DNA from: Streptomyces sp. HUAS YS2
GTDB lineage: Bacteria > Actinomycetota > Actinomycetes > Streptomycetales > Streptomycetaceae
NCBI RefSeq assembly: GCF_033343995.1
Contig: NZ_CP137573.1
Location: forward strand, 2,327,001-2,391,000
Length of the DNA: 64,000 bases
Direction of reading: 5' to 3'
Shown here: positions 9,216-17,833 of the stretch, in pieces
Numbering within the stretch: position 1 is the stretch's first letter
Layout of the letters: each line of letters begins with the position of its first letter
Translations under genes and position numbers: made by a program
Notes under the pieces: generated by a model
Database searches by the model: none
The model's input: the letters and a program-made list of their open reading frames with translations, nothing else
Told to the model about the DNA's origin: nothing

Positions 9216-9980
9216 ATGAGAGAAACACCCCGCCCGCAGGGGACTGTGGGCAGCAGGGCGGAGCCTCCCCAGCCTCGTCCTGACCGTGCCCTCGCGCACA
9301 CCGCTGGAGCCACCGGCTCCGGAACTCCTCACCGATCGGACGGTCGCCCGCCCCACACCCCCCGGGGCGCGCGGCAGCCCGGTCCTGACGACCGCCCCGG
9401 AGCAACCCCCCCTGCTCCGGGGCGGTCGGCCGTCTTCTGGGCGATCCTGGTCCTGACCCTCGTCACCTGGCAGGTCCTCGTCGACGGCCCACTGGCCCGC
9501 CTCGACGTCCGCGTCTCGCGCGCCCTGGTGGACTCCGTGCCGCGCGGTCTGTCCGAACTCGGCGCGGACCTCGGCAACATGACGGTCGCTCTGCCGGTGC
9601 TCGGCTGCGCGATGGCGTACGCGTTCCGGCGCGGCCACCGCCTCGCGGCCCTGTACACAGGGCTGGCCATGGCCGCCGTGCCGCTGCTCGTGATCCCGCT
9701 GAAGGAGTGGACGGCCCGCCCCGGCCCCCTCGAACCCTGGGCCGAGGGCTACTACCCGTCCGGACACACGGCGACGGCGGTGGTCGCCTACTTCGGCGCG
9801 GCAATGCTCCTCGGCACGCGATGGGCGATGCCCGCCGCCTGGGTACTGACCCTGGCGACGGGCACCGGGCTGGTCCTGCGCGGGTACCATTGGCCGCTCG
9901 ATGTGGCGGCCAGCCTCTGCCTAGGCGTGCTCATCCTCGCCGTCTGCGCCACCCGCATGCGTCAAGACAGTGCCGATTGA
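9216..9980 (+). CDS. PAP2-family membrane phosphatase
   Basis: A 254-residue membrane protein with a Pro-rich N-terminal tail of about 70 residues, then five to six hydrophobic helices. The phosphatidic acid phosphatase signature is complete: K-x6-RP in KEWTARP, PSGH in YYPSGHTA, and R-x-x-H-x-x-x-D in RGYHWPLD. It likely dephosphorylates a lipid phosphate or polyprenyl pyrophosphate at the outer face of the membrane. The start ATG at 9216 was chosen because the upstream extension is not conserved in character. It is convergent with the TnpB element, which lies just beyond its stop codon. Confidence 0.85.
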   Translation: MRETPRPQGTVGSRAEPPQPRPDRALAHTAGATGSGTPHRSDGRPPHTPRGARQPGPDDRPGATPPAPGRSAVFWAILVLTLVTWQVLVDGPLARLDVRVSRALVDSVPRGLSELGADLGNMTVALPVLGCAMAYAFRRGHRLAALYTGLAMAAVPLLVIPLKEWTARPGPLEPWAEGYYPSGHTATAVVAYFGAAMLLGTRWAMPAAWVLTLATGTGLVLRGYHWPLDVAASLCLGVLILAVCATRMRQDSAD

Positions 9981-10018
9981 TGGGGTACCTGGAGTGGGAG
10001 TTCGTCCAGGGGCCAGTG

Positions 10019-10172
10019 TTGGCCTCCTCACCCGCCTCCAGCGAGTGATTCCGCCTGCCTCACGCCACTGATCGGCGAGGCTTCGGGTGGGTTCCTGGTT
10101 CCTCCCCGACATTGACGGGGGTTGCACGCGTTGCCCGGGCAAGCCCAGGTCTTACATGCGCTCCGCAGGCGT
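10019..10172 (-). ncRNA. Putative TnpB guide RNA (omegaRNA/reRNA) scaffold
   Basis: TnpB proteins use an RNA made from the 3' end of their own element. Here the minus strand downstream of tnpB shows several stems: CCCCG/CGGGG (10104-10120), the palindrome TTGCCCGGGCAA (10131-10142) and, at the end, CACTCGC-tggag-GCGGGTG (10029-10047) followed by GTGAGGAGGCCAA. This last arrangement is like the right-end hairpin of ISDra2-type elements as I remember it. The guide would be the roughly 20 nt of host sequence from 10018 down to 9999. The RNA probably also extends into the tnpB 3' coding region; its 5' end cannot be set from sequence. Confidence 0.55.
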
Positions 10173-11420
10173 TTACTCGCACCGTCGCCGGCGTGAGGCC
10201 CCCGGCCCGGGGGTGGATGGTGCCGTCTGTGTGGCCGCTCGTATGCGGCGGCCTTCCCGCTTGATGTTCTGGCCCGCGTTCCAGTCGCGGTCGTGTCGGG
10301 TGCCGCACCGGCTGCACGTCCACGCACGGATGTGTAGGGGTTTCGGACCGTCACGATGCCCGCAGGCGGAGCAGATCTGCGAGGAGGGATAGGTGCGGTC
10401 GACCTTGGTGAGCGTACGGCCGTGCTTAACCGCCTTGTACTCCAGCATGCTCAGGAACGCGGACCATCCCGCGTCGTGCACCGACTTGGCCAGACGGCCC
10501 CGGGCGAGGCCCCTCACGTTCAGGGTCTCCACACTGACGGCTTGGTTATCGCGGATCAGCTTGGTGGAGAGCTTGTGATGGAAGTCTCGACGCGCGTCGG
10601 CAACCTTGGCGTGCGCCTTGGCTACCTTCGTCCGCTGCTTGTTCCGGTTGTTCGACCCCTTGGTCTTGCGGGAAAGACGGCGCTGTTCCTTCATGAGCTT
10701 CTTCTCCGCCCTGCGGAGAATCCTGGGTGAGGTGACCCTTGAGCCATCCGCCATGACGGCGAAATGAGTCAGCCCCAAGTCGACCCCTTGGTCGCTGCCG
10801 AGTTCGGGCAGGAGGTCAAGGGCGGTATCGGTCTCGACGACGAAACTAGCCCAGTACCGGCCAGACGAGTCCTTGATCACCGTCACGGTGGACGGCACGG
10901 ACGGCAGTGATCGGGACCATCGAACCCGGACGGGGCCGATCTTCGGAAGATTCAACTTCCCGTTTGCCGAAATCGACCACTTCGCGTTCGCAGTGAATCG
11001 GACCGCTTGCCGACCGTCGCGCTTCGACGAGAACCGCGGCTCCCCGACTCTCGGTCCTTTGCGGGTTCCCTTGAGGCTGGCGAAGAACTGCGCGAACGCC
11101 ATGTCCAGGTCCCGCAGAGACTGCTGCAGTACGACCGCCGACACCTGCCCGAGCCATGCCCGCTCGGGAGTTTGCTTGGCCTCGGTGATGAACCGGCGCG
11201 ACAGGTGAGCCGACTTCGGGTAGGGCAAACCCGCGGCATGTGCGTCCTGCCGGGCTGCGAGGCAGTCGTTCCACACCACCCGCGCGCACCCGAACGCCCG
11301 GCCCAGTGCGATGCGCTGACCTGGGCTGGGGTCAATACGGAAGGCGTAGCGAAGCTGCACGTCCACGACCGTATGTGACCTGTGCCCCTTCGGAGGCAGA
11401 AGATCAGAACTGGCGATCAT
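10173..11420 (-). CDS. tnpB: RNA-guided endonuclease TnpB
   Basis: About 415 residues, the usual TnpB size. The RuvC catalytic triad is intact: Asp214 in GVDLGL, Glu298 in SVETLNVRG and Asp379 in RDWNAGQN. The zinc-finger cysteines Cys350, Cys353, Cys369 and Cys372 are all present. The N-terminal part (RYAFRIDPSPGQ) is the typical helix-turn-helix/wedge start. The real start may be a GTG at 11366 or 11360 (VDVQLRYAF), which would drop 18-20 residues. TnpB cuts DNA next to a short target-adjacent motif using RNA from the element's right end. With no TnpA nearby the gene is either a stranded remnant that is still intact or is mobilised in trans. Confidence 0.9.
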   Translation of the reverse strand: MIASSDLLPPKGHRSHTVVDVQLRYAFRIDPSPGQRIALGRAFGCARVVWNDCLAARQDAHAAGLPYPKSAHLSRRFITEAKQTPERAWLGQVSAVVLQQSLRDLDMAFAQFFASLKGTRKGPRVGEPRFSSKRDGRQAVRFTANAKWSISANGKLNLPKIGPVRVRWSRSLPSVPSTVTVIKDSSGRYWASFVVETDTALDLLPELGSDQGVDLGLTHFAVMADGSRVTSPRILRRAEKKLMKEQRRLSRKTKGSNNRNKQRTKVAKAHAKVADARRDFHHKLSTKLIRDNQAVSVETLNVRGLARGRLAKSVHDAGWSAFLSMLEYKAVKHGRTLTKVDRTYPSSQICSACGHRDGPKPLHIRAWTCSRCGTRHDRDWNAGQNIKREGRRIRAATQTAPSTPGPGASRRRRCE

Positions 11421-11440
11421 CGCCCGTTCGTGCGCACACC

Positions 11441-11461
11441 GATTCGCCTCGACGGCGAATC
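11441..11461. repeat. Left-end hairpin of the TnpB element
   Basis: Perfect inverted repeat GATTCGCC-tcgac-GGCGAATC, 21 bases upstream of the tnpB reading frame. Read on the minus strand it begins within TTGAT (11463-11459), the target motif known for ISDra2-type elements. It is therefore a good candidate for the subterminal hairpin recognised by a TnpA transposase. Confidence 0.6.
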
Positions 11462-11490
11462 AACTGCGGAATGGACCGCCCGGAGGTTCT

Positions 11491-11958
11491 TCAGTCCCCC
11501 TCTTGCGGGGCCTCCCGCGCCAGCCGCCCCGCCGCCTCGTGCATCGCGAGTTCGAGCAGTGAGGCGTCGGTGAGGGTTCCCGAGCCGTCCGGCGGGATCA
11601 GCCAGCGCACGCCCCCGGTGACCTTCCCCGGGTAGGGGACGACGATCCAGGTGCCGCCGCCGGCGCCGCGCACCCCCGTGCCGACCCAGCGGGCGACCGT
11701 GCCGGGCGGTACGAAGAAGCCCATCCGGGCGTCGCCGAAGTCGGCGAGGACCGGGCCCGGCCGGTCCACCAGCCGGGTCAGTACGTCGAACGTGGGATAG
11801 CCGAGCTCCCCCGGCAGGATCAGCACGTCCCAGCGCCGGCCGGCGGGCAGCAGCGCCACCCCGAGCGGGTTGCGCTCCCACTCCCACCGGCACGCGTCGG
11901 GATCCGGCGCCACCGAGACGAGCCACTCCACTGCGGCCTTGGCCCCCGAAGCAGTCAT
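11491..11958 (-). CDS. Conserved hypothetical protein (about 155 aa)
   Basis: A soluble 155-residue protein with no family I can name with confidence. The core includes WERNPLGVALLPAGRRWDVL and the segment DARMGFFVPPGT. That phrasing recalls short actinobacterial proteins related to the N-terminal primase/polymerase-like domain, but no catalytic residues are recognisable. The ATG at 11958 is preceded by AAGGAGA at good spacing, which decides the start. It stands as a single gene downstream of the polyamine operon on the same strand; the TnpB element lies 30 bp past its stop. Confidence 0.7.
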   Translation of the reverse strand: MTASGAKAAVEWLVSVAPDPDACRWEWERNPLGVALLPAGRRWDVLILPGELGYPTFDVLTRLVDRPGPVLADFGDARMGFFVPPGTVARWVGTGVRGAGGGTWIVVPYPGKVTGGVRWLIPPDGSGTLTDASLLELAMHEAAGRLAREAPQEGD

Positions 11959-12078
11959 GGCGAACGGTCTCCTTCCGTGTGCGGACACGTTGCCCACACG
12001 GGAGGAGAGGGGGGTCGGCCTCGATCATGACGCGGGTCGGGGAAAGAAATCGGTGGTGATCCGCGGCGAAACGGGAAC

Positions 12079-12108
12079 GCCCGGCGTGCGCGGGGGCGCA
12101 CACCGGGC
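12079..12108 (-). terminator. Terminator-like hairpin after the pot/oxidoreductase operon
   Basis: Stem GCCCGGCGTGCGC / GCGCACACCGGGC (one mismatch, 4-nt loop), 23 bp beyond the stop codon of the FAD oxidoreductase gene. No U-run follows, as is usual in Streptomyces. Confidence 0.6.
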
Positions 12109-12130
12109 GCATAGGCCTCGGAAGGGCGGT

Positions 12131-13549
12131 CTAGCTGTCGAAGCCCAGGCCCACCCGGTCCATCGCCTTCAGCCACAGGTTCCGCCGGCCGCCGTTCTCG
12201 TCCGCCCGGGCCAGCGACCACTTGGTGATCCCGATCCCGGCCCAGGCCAGCGGCTCGGGCGGGAAGGGCAGCGGCTTGGAGCGGACCATCTCCAGCTCCG
12301 TCCGCTCGGTCCGCTCGCCCGCCAGCAGGTCGAGCATGACGTCCGCGCCGAAGCGGGTCGCGCCGACGCCGAGGCCGGTGAACCCGGCCGCGTACGCGAC
12401 CTTGCCCTGGTACGCCGTGCCGAAGAAGGCCGAGAAGCGCGAGCAGGTGTCGATCGCGCCGCCCCAGGCGTGGCTGAACCGCAGCCCCTCCAGCTGCGGG
12501 AAGCAGCGGAAGAAGTGCTCGGCGAGCTTGAGGTACGTCTCCGGGCGGTGGTCCATCTCGGCGCTGACCCGGCCGCCGAAGCGGTAGATCGCGTCGTAGC
12601 CGCCCCACAGGATGCGGTTGTCCGCGGTGATCCGGAAGTAGTGGAACTGGTTGGCGCTGTCGCCGAGGCCCTGCCGGTTCTTCCAGCCGATCGAGGCCAG
12701 CTGCTCCGCGCTCAGCGGCTCGGTCATCAGCGCGTAGTCGTACACCGGCACGACGTAGCTCCGCACCCGCTTGACCAGCGAGGGGAAGACGTTGGTGCCG
12801 AGCGCGACCCGGCGGGCGACGATCTTGCCGTACGGGGTCTTCACGCCCATGCCCGTGCCGACGGAGACCAGCTCCAGGGCGCGGGTGTTCTCGTAGATGC
12901 GTACGCCGGCGGCCGTGCAGGCCCGCTTCAGGCCCCAGGCCAGCTTGGCCGGGTGGAGCATGGCAACGCCGCGCCGGTCCCACATGCCGCCGAGGAAGGT
13001 AGGCGAGGCGACCTCGGCGCGGACCGCGTCCTGGTCGAGGAGTTCCAGCCCGTCGGCGAGGCCGAGCCGGTCCGCCTCCTCGTACCACTCGTGGAGTTCC
13101 TCGACCTGGTACGGCTCGGTGGCGACGTCGATCTCGCCGGTCCGCTCGAACTCGCAGTCCAGGTCGTAGCGGGCGACCGCCTCCTCGATGGCGTCGAGGT
13201 TGCGCTCGCCGAGCTTCTCCAGCGTGCCCAGCTCGTCCGGCCAGCGGGCGAGCCCGTTGCCGAAGCCGTGGGTGAGGGAGGCGGCGCAGAAGCCTCCGTT
13301 GCGGCCCGAGGCGGCCCAGCCCACCTCGTTGCCCTCGATCAGGACGACATCCCGGGAGGGGTCGCGCTCCTTGGCGAGGAGCGCGGTCCACAGTCCGCTG
13401 TATCCGCCGCCGACGACGAGCAGATCGCAGCGCTCGGTGTCGGTGAGGGCGGGCAGGGCTCCGGGCTTGCCGGGGTCTTCCAGCCAGAAGGGGACGGGCT
13501 GGGCGTCGGAGAGAGATTGTGCAGCGAGACGCATGGCGGCTGGGGCCAT
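12131..13549 (-). CDS. FAD-dependent amine oxidoreductase (DAO/PuuB-like)
   Basis: A 472-residue flavoprotein. The dinucleotide-binding fold shows as LLVVGGGYSGLWTALLAKER, followed by the GxxASGRNGG flavin motif (VGWAASGRNGGF). The C-terminal GLGVGATRFGADVMLDLL fits the D-amino-acid oxidase (DAO) family. The start ATG at 13549 has AAGGAG about 10 bases upstream. It is the last gene behind the Pot transporter, 34 bp after PotC, so gamma-glutamylputrescine or a similar amine is the likely substrate, giving the aldehyde oxidised by the dehydrogenase at the head of the operon. That substrate is inferred from context. No gamma-glutamylpolyamine synthetase is in the window. Confidence 0.82.
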   Translation of the reverse strand: MAPAAMRLAAQSLSDAQPVPFWLEDPGKPGALPALTDTERCDLLVVGGGYSGLWTALLAKERDPSRDVVLIEGNEVGWAASGRNGGFCAASLTHGFGNGLARWPDELGTLEKLGERNLDAIEEAVARYDLDCEFERTGEIDVATEPYQVEELHEWYEEADRLGLADGLELLDQDAVRAEVASPTFLGGMWDRRGVAMLHPAKLAWGLKRACTAAGVRIYENTRALELVSVGTGMGVKTPYGKIVARRVALGTNVFPSLVKRVRSYVVPVYDYALMTEPLSAEQLASIGWKNRQGLGDSANQFHYFRITADNRILWGGYDAIYRFGGRVSAEMDHRPETYLKLAEHFFRCFPQLEGLRFSHAWGGAIDTCSRFSAFFGTAYQGKVAYAAGFTGLGVGATRFGADVMLDLLAGERTERTELEMVRSKPLPFPPEPLAWAGIGITKWSLARADENGGRRNLWLKAMDRVGLGFDS

Positions 13550-13583
13550 GGTTTCCAACTCCTTCAGGTGTTGCTCAGGTCGT

Positions 13584-14378
13584 TCAGGTTGTCGCGGTTT
13601 TCTTCCGCCGGTTCGTGACGATCTGTCCGGCGACGACCACCAGTACGGCAATGATGAACATGGCCGTGCCGATGACGTTGATCTGGACGGGCGTGCCGCG
13701 CTGTGCCGAGCCCCAGACGAACATGGGGAAGGTGACGGTGTTGCCCGAGTTGAAGTTGGTGATGATGAAGTCGTCGAAGGAGAGCGCGAAGGACAGCAGC
13801 GCTCCGGACGCGATGCCCGGCGCCGCGATCGGCAGCGTCACCCGGACGAAGGTCTGCACCGGGCCGGCATAGAGGTCGCGGGCGGCCTCCTCCAGGCGCG
13901 GGTCCATGGACAGGACACGGGCCTTGACGGCGGCGACGACGAAGCTGAGGCAGAACATGATGTGGGCGATCAGGATCGTCCAGAAGCCCAGCTCGATGCC
14001 CATGTTGAGGAAGAGCGCGAGCAGCGAGGCCGCCATCACGATCTCCGGCATGGCCATAGGCAGGAAGATGAGCGAGTTGACCGCGCCGCGCGCCCGGAAC
14101 CGGTAGCGGACCAACGCGAAGGCGATCATCGTGCCGAGCACGGTGGCGCCGACGGTCGCCCAGAAGGCGATCTGGAGGGAGAGCGAGAGCGAGCCGCACA
14201 TGTCGGCCACTCCGCAGGGGTCCTGCCACGCCTCCAGGGAGAACTCCTGCCAGGCGTAGTTGAACCGCCCGGTCGGGTTGTTGAAGGAGAACACCGTCAC
14301 GACGACGTTCGGCAGGATCAGGTACGCGAGCGTCAGCAGGCCCGCGATCACGACGAGGTTCCGACGGATCCAACGCAT
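13584..14378 (-). CDS. potC: Spermidine/putrescine ABC transporter permease (PotC type)
   Basis: Inner-membrane permease of 264 residues with six helices and the cytoplasmic EAA loop EEAARDLYAGPVQTFVRVTLP, of which EEAARDLYA is the family hallmark. It has the SFDDFIITNFNSG segment seen in PotC proteins. Its ATG overlaps the PotB stop by one base (TGATG), so the two are translationally coupled. It pairs with PotB to form the channel energised by PotA. Confidence 0.92.
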   Translation of the reverse strand: MRWIRRNLVVIAGLLTLAYLILPNVVVTVFSFNNPTGRFNYAWQEFSLEAWQDPCGVADMCGSLSLSLQIAFWATVGATVLGTMIAFALVRYRFRARGAVNSLIFLPMAMPEIVMAASLLALFLNMGIELGFWTILIAHIMFCLSFVVAAVKARVLSMDPRLEEAARDLYAGPVQTFVRVTLPIAAPGIASGALLSFALSFDDFIITNFNSGNTVTFPMFVWGSAQRGTPVQINVIGTAMFIIAVLVVVAGQIVTNRRKKTATT

Positions 14379-15313
14379 CAGACCAGGTCCTCCGTTCCCG
14401 CCCGGCGGATGTAGACGGTGACCATGACCAGCACGATCGCCATGAGGATGAACGACAGCGCCGCGGCGGTCGGGTAGTCGAGGATGCGCAGGTACTGCGA
14501 CTGGATGACGTTGCCGATCATGCGGGTGTCCGTCGAGCCGAGCAGTTCCGCGTTGACGTAGTCGCCGCTCGCCGGGATGAAGGTGAGCAGGGTGCCGGAG
14601 ACGACGCCCGGCATCGACAGCGGGAACGTCACCTTCCGGAAGGTGGTGGCGGGCGACGCGTACAGGTCCTGCGCGGCCTCGTGCAGCCGGCCGTCGATCC
14701 GCTCCAGCGAGGTGTAGAGCGGCAGGATCATGAACGGCAGGAAGTTGTACGTCAGACCGCAGACCACCGCCATGGGCGTGGCGAGCACCCGGTCGCCCTC
14801 GGTCCAGCCGATCCAGCTGGTCACGTCCAGGACGTGCAGGGTGTTGAGCGCGGTCACCACGAGGCTGTCGTCCGCGAGGATCGTCTTCCAGGCCAGCGTC
14901 CGGATCAGGAAGCTGGTGAAGAACGGCGCGATGACGAGGACGAGGATCAGGTTGCGCCAGCGGCCCGCCTTGAAGGCGATGAGGTACGCGAGCGGGTAGC
15001 CGAAGAGCAGGCACAGGATCGTGGCGGTGCCCGCGTACAGCAGGGACCGGACGAACTGCGGCCAGTACTCCTGGAAGGCGTCCCAGTAGGTCTGGAAGTG
15101 CCAGGTGACCTGGAAGCCCTGCTCCAGCGAGCCGGTCTGCACGGAGGTGGACGCCTGGTACACCATCGGCAGCACGAAGAAGACGAGCAGCCAGACGATG
15201 CCGGGCAGCAGCAGCCAGTACGGGACGAGCCGCTTGCGGCGGGAGGGCTTGCGCAGGACGGGCTCCGCCGCCGGCGGCGCCGCCTCCTCCTTGGTCAGGG
15301 TGGAAGCGGTCAT
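14378..15313 (-). CDS. potB: Spermidine/putrescine ABC transporter permease (PotB type)
   Basis: Permease of 311 residues with a charged N-terminal tail and six helices. The coupling loop reads LHEAAQDLYASPATTF, and PASGDYVNAELLG is characteristic of PotB. The start overlaps the PotA stop by four bases (ATGA). It is the second membrane subunit of the polyamine importer. Confidence 0.92.
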   Translation of the reverse strand: MTASTLTKEEAAPPAAEPVLRKPSRRKRLVPYWLLLPGIVWLLVFFVLPMVYQASTSVQTGSLEQGFQVTWHFQTYWDAFQEYWPQFVRSLLYAGTATILCLLFGYPLAYLIAFKAGRWRNLILVLVIAPFFTSFLIRTLAWKTILADDSLVVTALNTLHVLDVTSWIGWTEGDRVLATPMAVVCGLTYNFLPFMILPLYTSLERIDGRLHEAAQDLYASPATTFRKVTFPLSMPGVVSGTLLTFIPASGDYVNAELLGSTDTRMIGNVIQSQYLRILDYPTAAALSFILMAIVLVMVTVYIRRAGTEDLV

Positions 15314-16461
15314 GAGGCGTCCTCCACCGTCTCGACACCCGCGTCGATGTCCTGGGCGGCGTCGAGGCCGAAGGTGTGGGCCGGGTTCCAGTGCAGGACG
15401 ACCTGGGCGCCGGGCACCAGGCGGGTGTCGCGCTCGATGTTCTGCTCGTAGACCTGGAGTTCGGCGCCGGCCGGGCTGTTGATCACGTACTGGGTGGAGA
15501 CGCCGATGAAGGACGAGTCGACGATCCGTCCGGTGACCCGGTTGCGGCCGTCGCCGATCGAGCCCGCGTCGTCGGCGTGCGCGAGCGATATCTTCTCCGG
15601 GCGCACGCCCACCAGCACCTTGCCGCCCGTGCGGACCGCGTCGGTACAGCGGTCGCCGGGCACGCGGAGCTTGCCGCCGCCGGCGGTGACAAGGACGTCC
15701 GAGCCGCCGGTCTCGACGACCTCGGCCTCGATGAGGTTCGAGGTGCCGAGGAAGTTGGCGACGAAGGTGGTGCGCGGGTTCTCGTACAGGTCGGCGGGCG
15801 CGCCGAGCTGCTCGACCCGGCCGCCGTTCATCACCGCGACCTGGTCGGCCATGGTCATGGCCTCCTCCTGGTCGTGGGTGACGTGGACGAAGGTGATGCC
15901 GACCTCGGTCTGGATCCGCTTGAGCTCCAGCTGCATCTGGCGGCGCAGCTTGAGGTCGAGGGCGCCGAGCGGCTCGTCGAGGAGCAGCACCTGCGGGTGG
16001 TTGATCAGGGCGCGGGCGACGGCGACGCGCTGCTGCTGGCCGCCGGAGAGCTGGTGCGGCTTCTTGCGGGCGTGCTCGCCGAGCTGGACCAGCTCGATCA
16101 TCTCGTCGACCTGCTTCTTCACGGACTTGATGCCGCGCCGGCGCAGACCGAAGGCGATGTTCTCGAAGATGTCCATGTGCGGGAAGAGCGCGTAGGACTG
16201 GAAGACCGTGTTGACCGGGCGCTTGTACGGCGGGAGGTCGGTGACGTCCTTGTCGCCGAGGAAGACGGTGCCGGTGGTGGGCTCCTCCAGGCCGGCGATC
16301 ATCCGCAGCGTGGTCGTCTTGCCGCAGCCGGACGCGCCGAGCAGGGCGAAGAAGGAGCCCTGCGGCACGGTCAGGTCCAGCGGCTTGACGGCGTGGAAGG
16401 AGCCGTAGGACTTGCTGATCCCGGAGAGACGGACGTCGCCGCCGGTGTTCTTGTCAGTCAT
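15310..16461 (-). CDS. potA: Spermidine/putrescine ABC transporter ATP-binding protein
   Basis: An ABC ATPase of 383 residues. Walker A is GASGCGKTT, the signature [15 protein letters not shown], Walker [11 protein letters not shown] and the switch histidine sits in [11 protein letters not shown]-terminal TOBE-type regulatory domain (about residues 290-370) is typical of PotA and other MalK-like ATPases. It drives import of polyamines together with PotB, PotC and the lipoprotein PotD encoded just upstream. Confidence 0.94.
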   Translation of the reverse strand: MTDKNTGGDVRLSGISKSYGSFHAVKPLDLTVPQGSFFALLGASGCGKTTTLRMIAGLEEPTTGTVFLGDKDVTDLPPYKRPVNTVFQSYALFPHMDIFENIAFGLRRRGIKSVKKQVDEMIELVQLGEHARKKPHQLSGGQQQRVAVARALINHPQVLLLDEPLGALDLKLRRQMQLELKRIQTEVGITFVHVTHDQEEAMTMADQVAVMNGGRVEQLGAPADLYENPRTTFVANFLGTSNLIEAEVVETGGSDVLVTAGGGKLRVPGDRCTDAVRTGGKVLVGVRPEKISLAHADDAGSIGDGRNRVTGRIVDSSFIGVSTQYVINSPAGAELQVYEQNIERDTRLVPGAQVVLHWNPAHTFGLDAAQDIDAGVETVEDAS

Positions 16462-16511
16462 GGGTGCGATCCCAGGGTCTTGAGGGGCAGGACAGCGGAC
16501 ACGGGGCCGGC

Positions 16512-17759
16512 TCAGGCGCCGATGAGCTTGGCGAACTTCTCCTCGTACGCCGTCTCTTCCTTGCTGGTCAGCGAGCGGAAGGCGTGGGCCTTGGACGCCA
16601 TTTCCTTGTCCGGGAGGATCAGGGTGTTGGCCGCAAGGGCGGGGTCGATCTTCGCGAGTTCCTCGCGCACGCCGTCGACCGGGCAGACGTAGTTGATGTA
16701 GGCGGCGAGCTCGGCGGCGACCTTGGGCTCGTAGTAGTAGTCGATGAGCCGCTCGGCGTTCGTCTTGTGCCGCGCCTTGGCCGGGACCAGCATGTTGTCG
16801 GAGGACGTGATGTAGCCGGTCTTCGGGATCGCGAAGCGGATGTCCGGGTTGTCGACCTGGAGCTGGATGAGGTCACCGGCCCAGGCGAGACACGCGGCGA
16901 TGTCGCCCTTGCTGAGGTCCGCGGTGTAGTCGTTGCCGGTGAAGCGGCGGATCTGCTTCTTGTCGACGGCCTTCTGCACCCGCGCGATCGCGGCGTCGAA
17001 GTCGTCGTCGGTGAACTTGCCCGGGTCCTTGCCCATGTCGAGCAGGGCGTGACCGACCGTGTCACGCATCTCGGTGAGGAGACCGACCCGGCCCTTGAGC
17101 GCCGGGTCGTCGAGCAGCTGGCCGAAGGACTCGACCTTGCGGCCGCCGGTGGCCTTGATGTTGTACGCGATGACCGTGGGAATGCCGGTCCACGGGTACG
17201 AGTAGGTGCGGCCCGGGTCCCAGTCGGGGCTGCGGAACTGCGGGGCCAGGTTGGCGAACGCGTGCGGCATGTTGGCCGCGTCGAGCTTCTGCGCCCAGCC
17301 GAGCCGGACGATACGGGCGGCCAGCCAGTCGGTGACGATGATCAGGTCGCGGCCGGTGTCCTGGCCGGCCGCGAGCTGGGGCTTGATCTTGCCGAAGAAC
17401 TCGACGTTGTCGTTGATGTCCTCGGTGTACTTGACCTTGATCCCGGTCCGCTGGGTGAACGCCTCCAGCGTCGGTCGGTGCTTCTCGTCCTCACTGACGT
17501 CCATGTACTCGGTCCAGTTGGAGAAGTTGAGCTGCTTCTCCTTCACCGAGAAGTCCGTGGACGCCGGCCCCTGGCCCTCCCGCTTGGCGGGCGGGATGCC
17601 GCAGGCGGTCAGGGCCCCGAGGCCGCCGACGGTGAGCGCGCCGATGCCCGAGGCGCGCAGCATCGAACGGCGGGTGAGCGCGCCCCGGCCGCTCGTCAGA
17701 CTGCGTCGCATCGCCGCTATCTGCGCGGCGGAGAGGCTTTCGGGCTCGTACTGCTCCAT
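16512..17759 (-). CDS. potD: Polyamine-binding lipoprotein (PotD type)
   Basis: Substrate-binding protein of 415 residues. The N-terminus has a twin-arginine motif (RRSMLRAS), a hydrophobic stretch and a lipobox (LTAC), so it is probably exported folded by Tat and lipid-anchored outside the membrane. The mature part matches extracellular solute-binding proteins of the PotD/PotF kind (LNFSNWTEYMDVSE; TGNDYTADLSKGDIA). The start at 17759 leaves 74 bp to the aldehyde dehydrogenase stop upstream. It feeds PotABC, encoded directly downstream. Confidence 0.92.
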   Translation of the reverse strand: MEQYEPESLSAAQIAAMRRSLTSGRGALTRRSMLRASGIGALTVGGLGALTACGIPPAKREGQGPASTDFSVKEKQLNFSNWTEYMDVSEDEKHRPTLEAFTQRTGIKVKYTEDINDNVEFFGKIKPQLAAGQDTGRDLIIVTDWLAARIVRLGWAQKLDAANMPHAFANLAPQFRSPDWDPGRTYSYPWTGIPTVIAYNIKATGGRKVESFGQLLDDPALKGRVGLLTEMRDTVGHALLDMGKDPGKFTDDDFDAAIARVQKAVDKKQIRRFTGNDYTADLSKGDIAACLAWAGDLIQLQVDNPDIRFAIPKTGYITSSDNMLVPAKARHKTNAERLIDYYYEPKVAAELAAYINYVCPVDGVREELAKIDPALAANTLILPDKEMASKAHAFRSLTSKEETAYEEKFAKLIGA

Positions 17760-17833
17760 GCGCTGTGCCCTTTCGGGATGGTGATGGGCCGCTGGTCGGG
17801 CGGCGAGGTCCACGCGGCGGTAGCCGCATATCG

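Larger units (their letters stand above)
10019..11458 (-). mobile_element. IS200/IS605-type element encoding only TnpB (IS1341-like)
   Basis: A roughly 1.44-kb element inserted between the convergent 3' ends of the PAP2 gene and a hypothetical gene, without damaging either. It carries tnpB but no Y1 tyrosine transposase (TnpA). The left end is placed at the hairpin next to a TTGAT on the minus strand (11463-11459). The right end is placed after the hairpin at 10029-10047 and the GGCCAA that follows it. Base composition is visibly less GC-rich than in the flanking genes, consistent with transfer. Ends are inferred from structure, not from comparison with an empty site. Confidence 0.65.

Noticed and set aside
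9977..9981. A plus-strand TTGAT at the PAP2 stop codon as a possible element boundary
   Set aside because: The tnpB gene is on the minus strand, so the adjacent motif must be on the minus strand at the other end of the element.
10173..11420. TnpB as a pseudogene
   Set aside because: The frame is uninterrupted and all catalytic and zinc residues are present.
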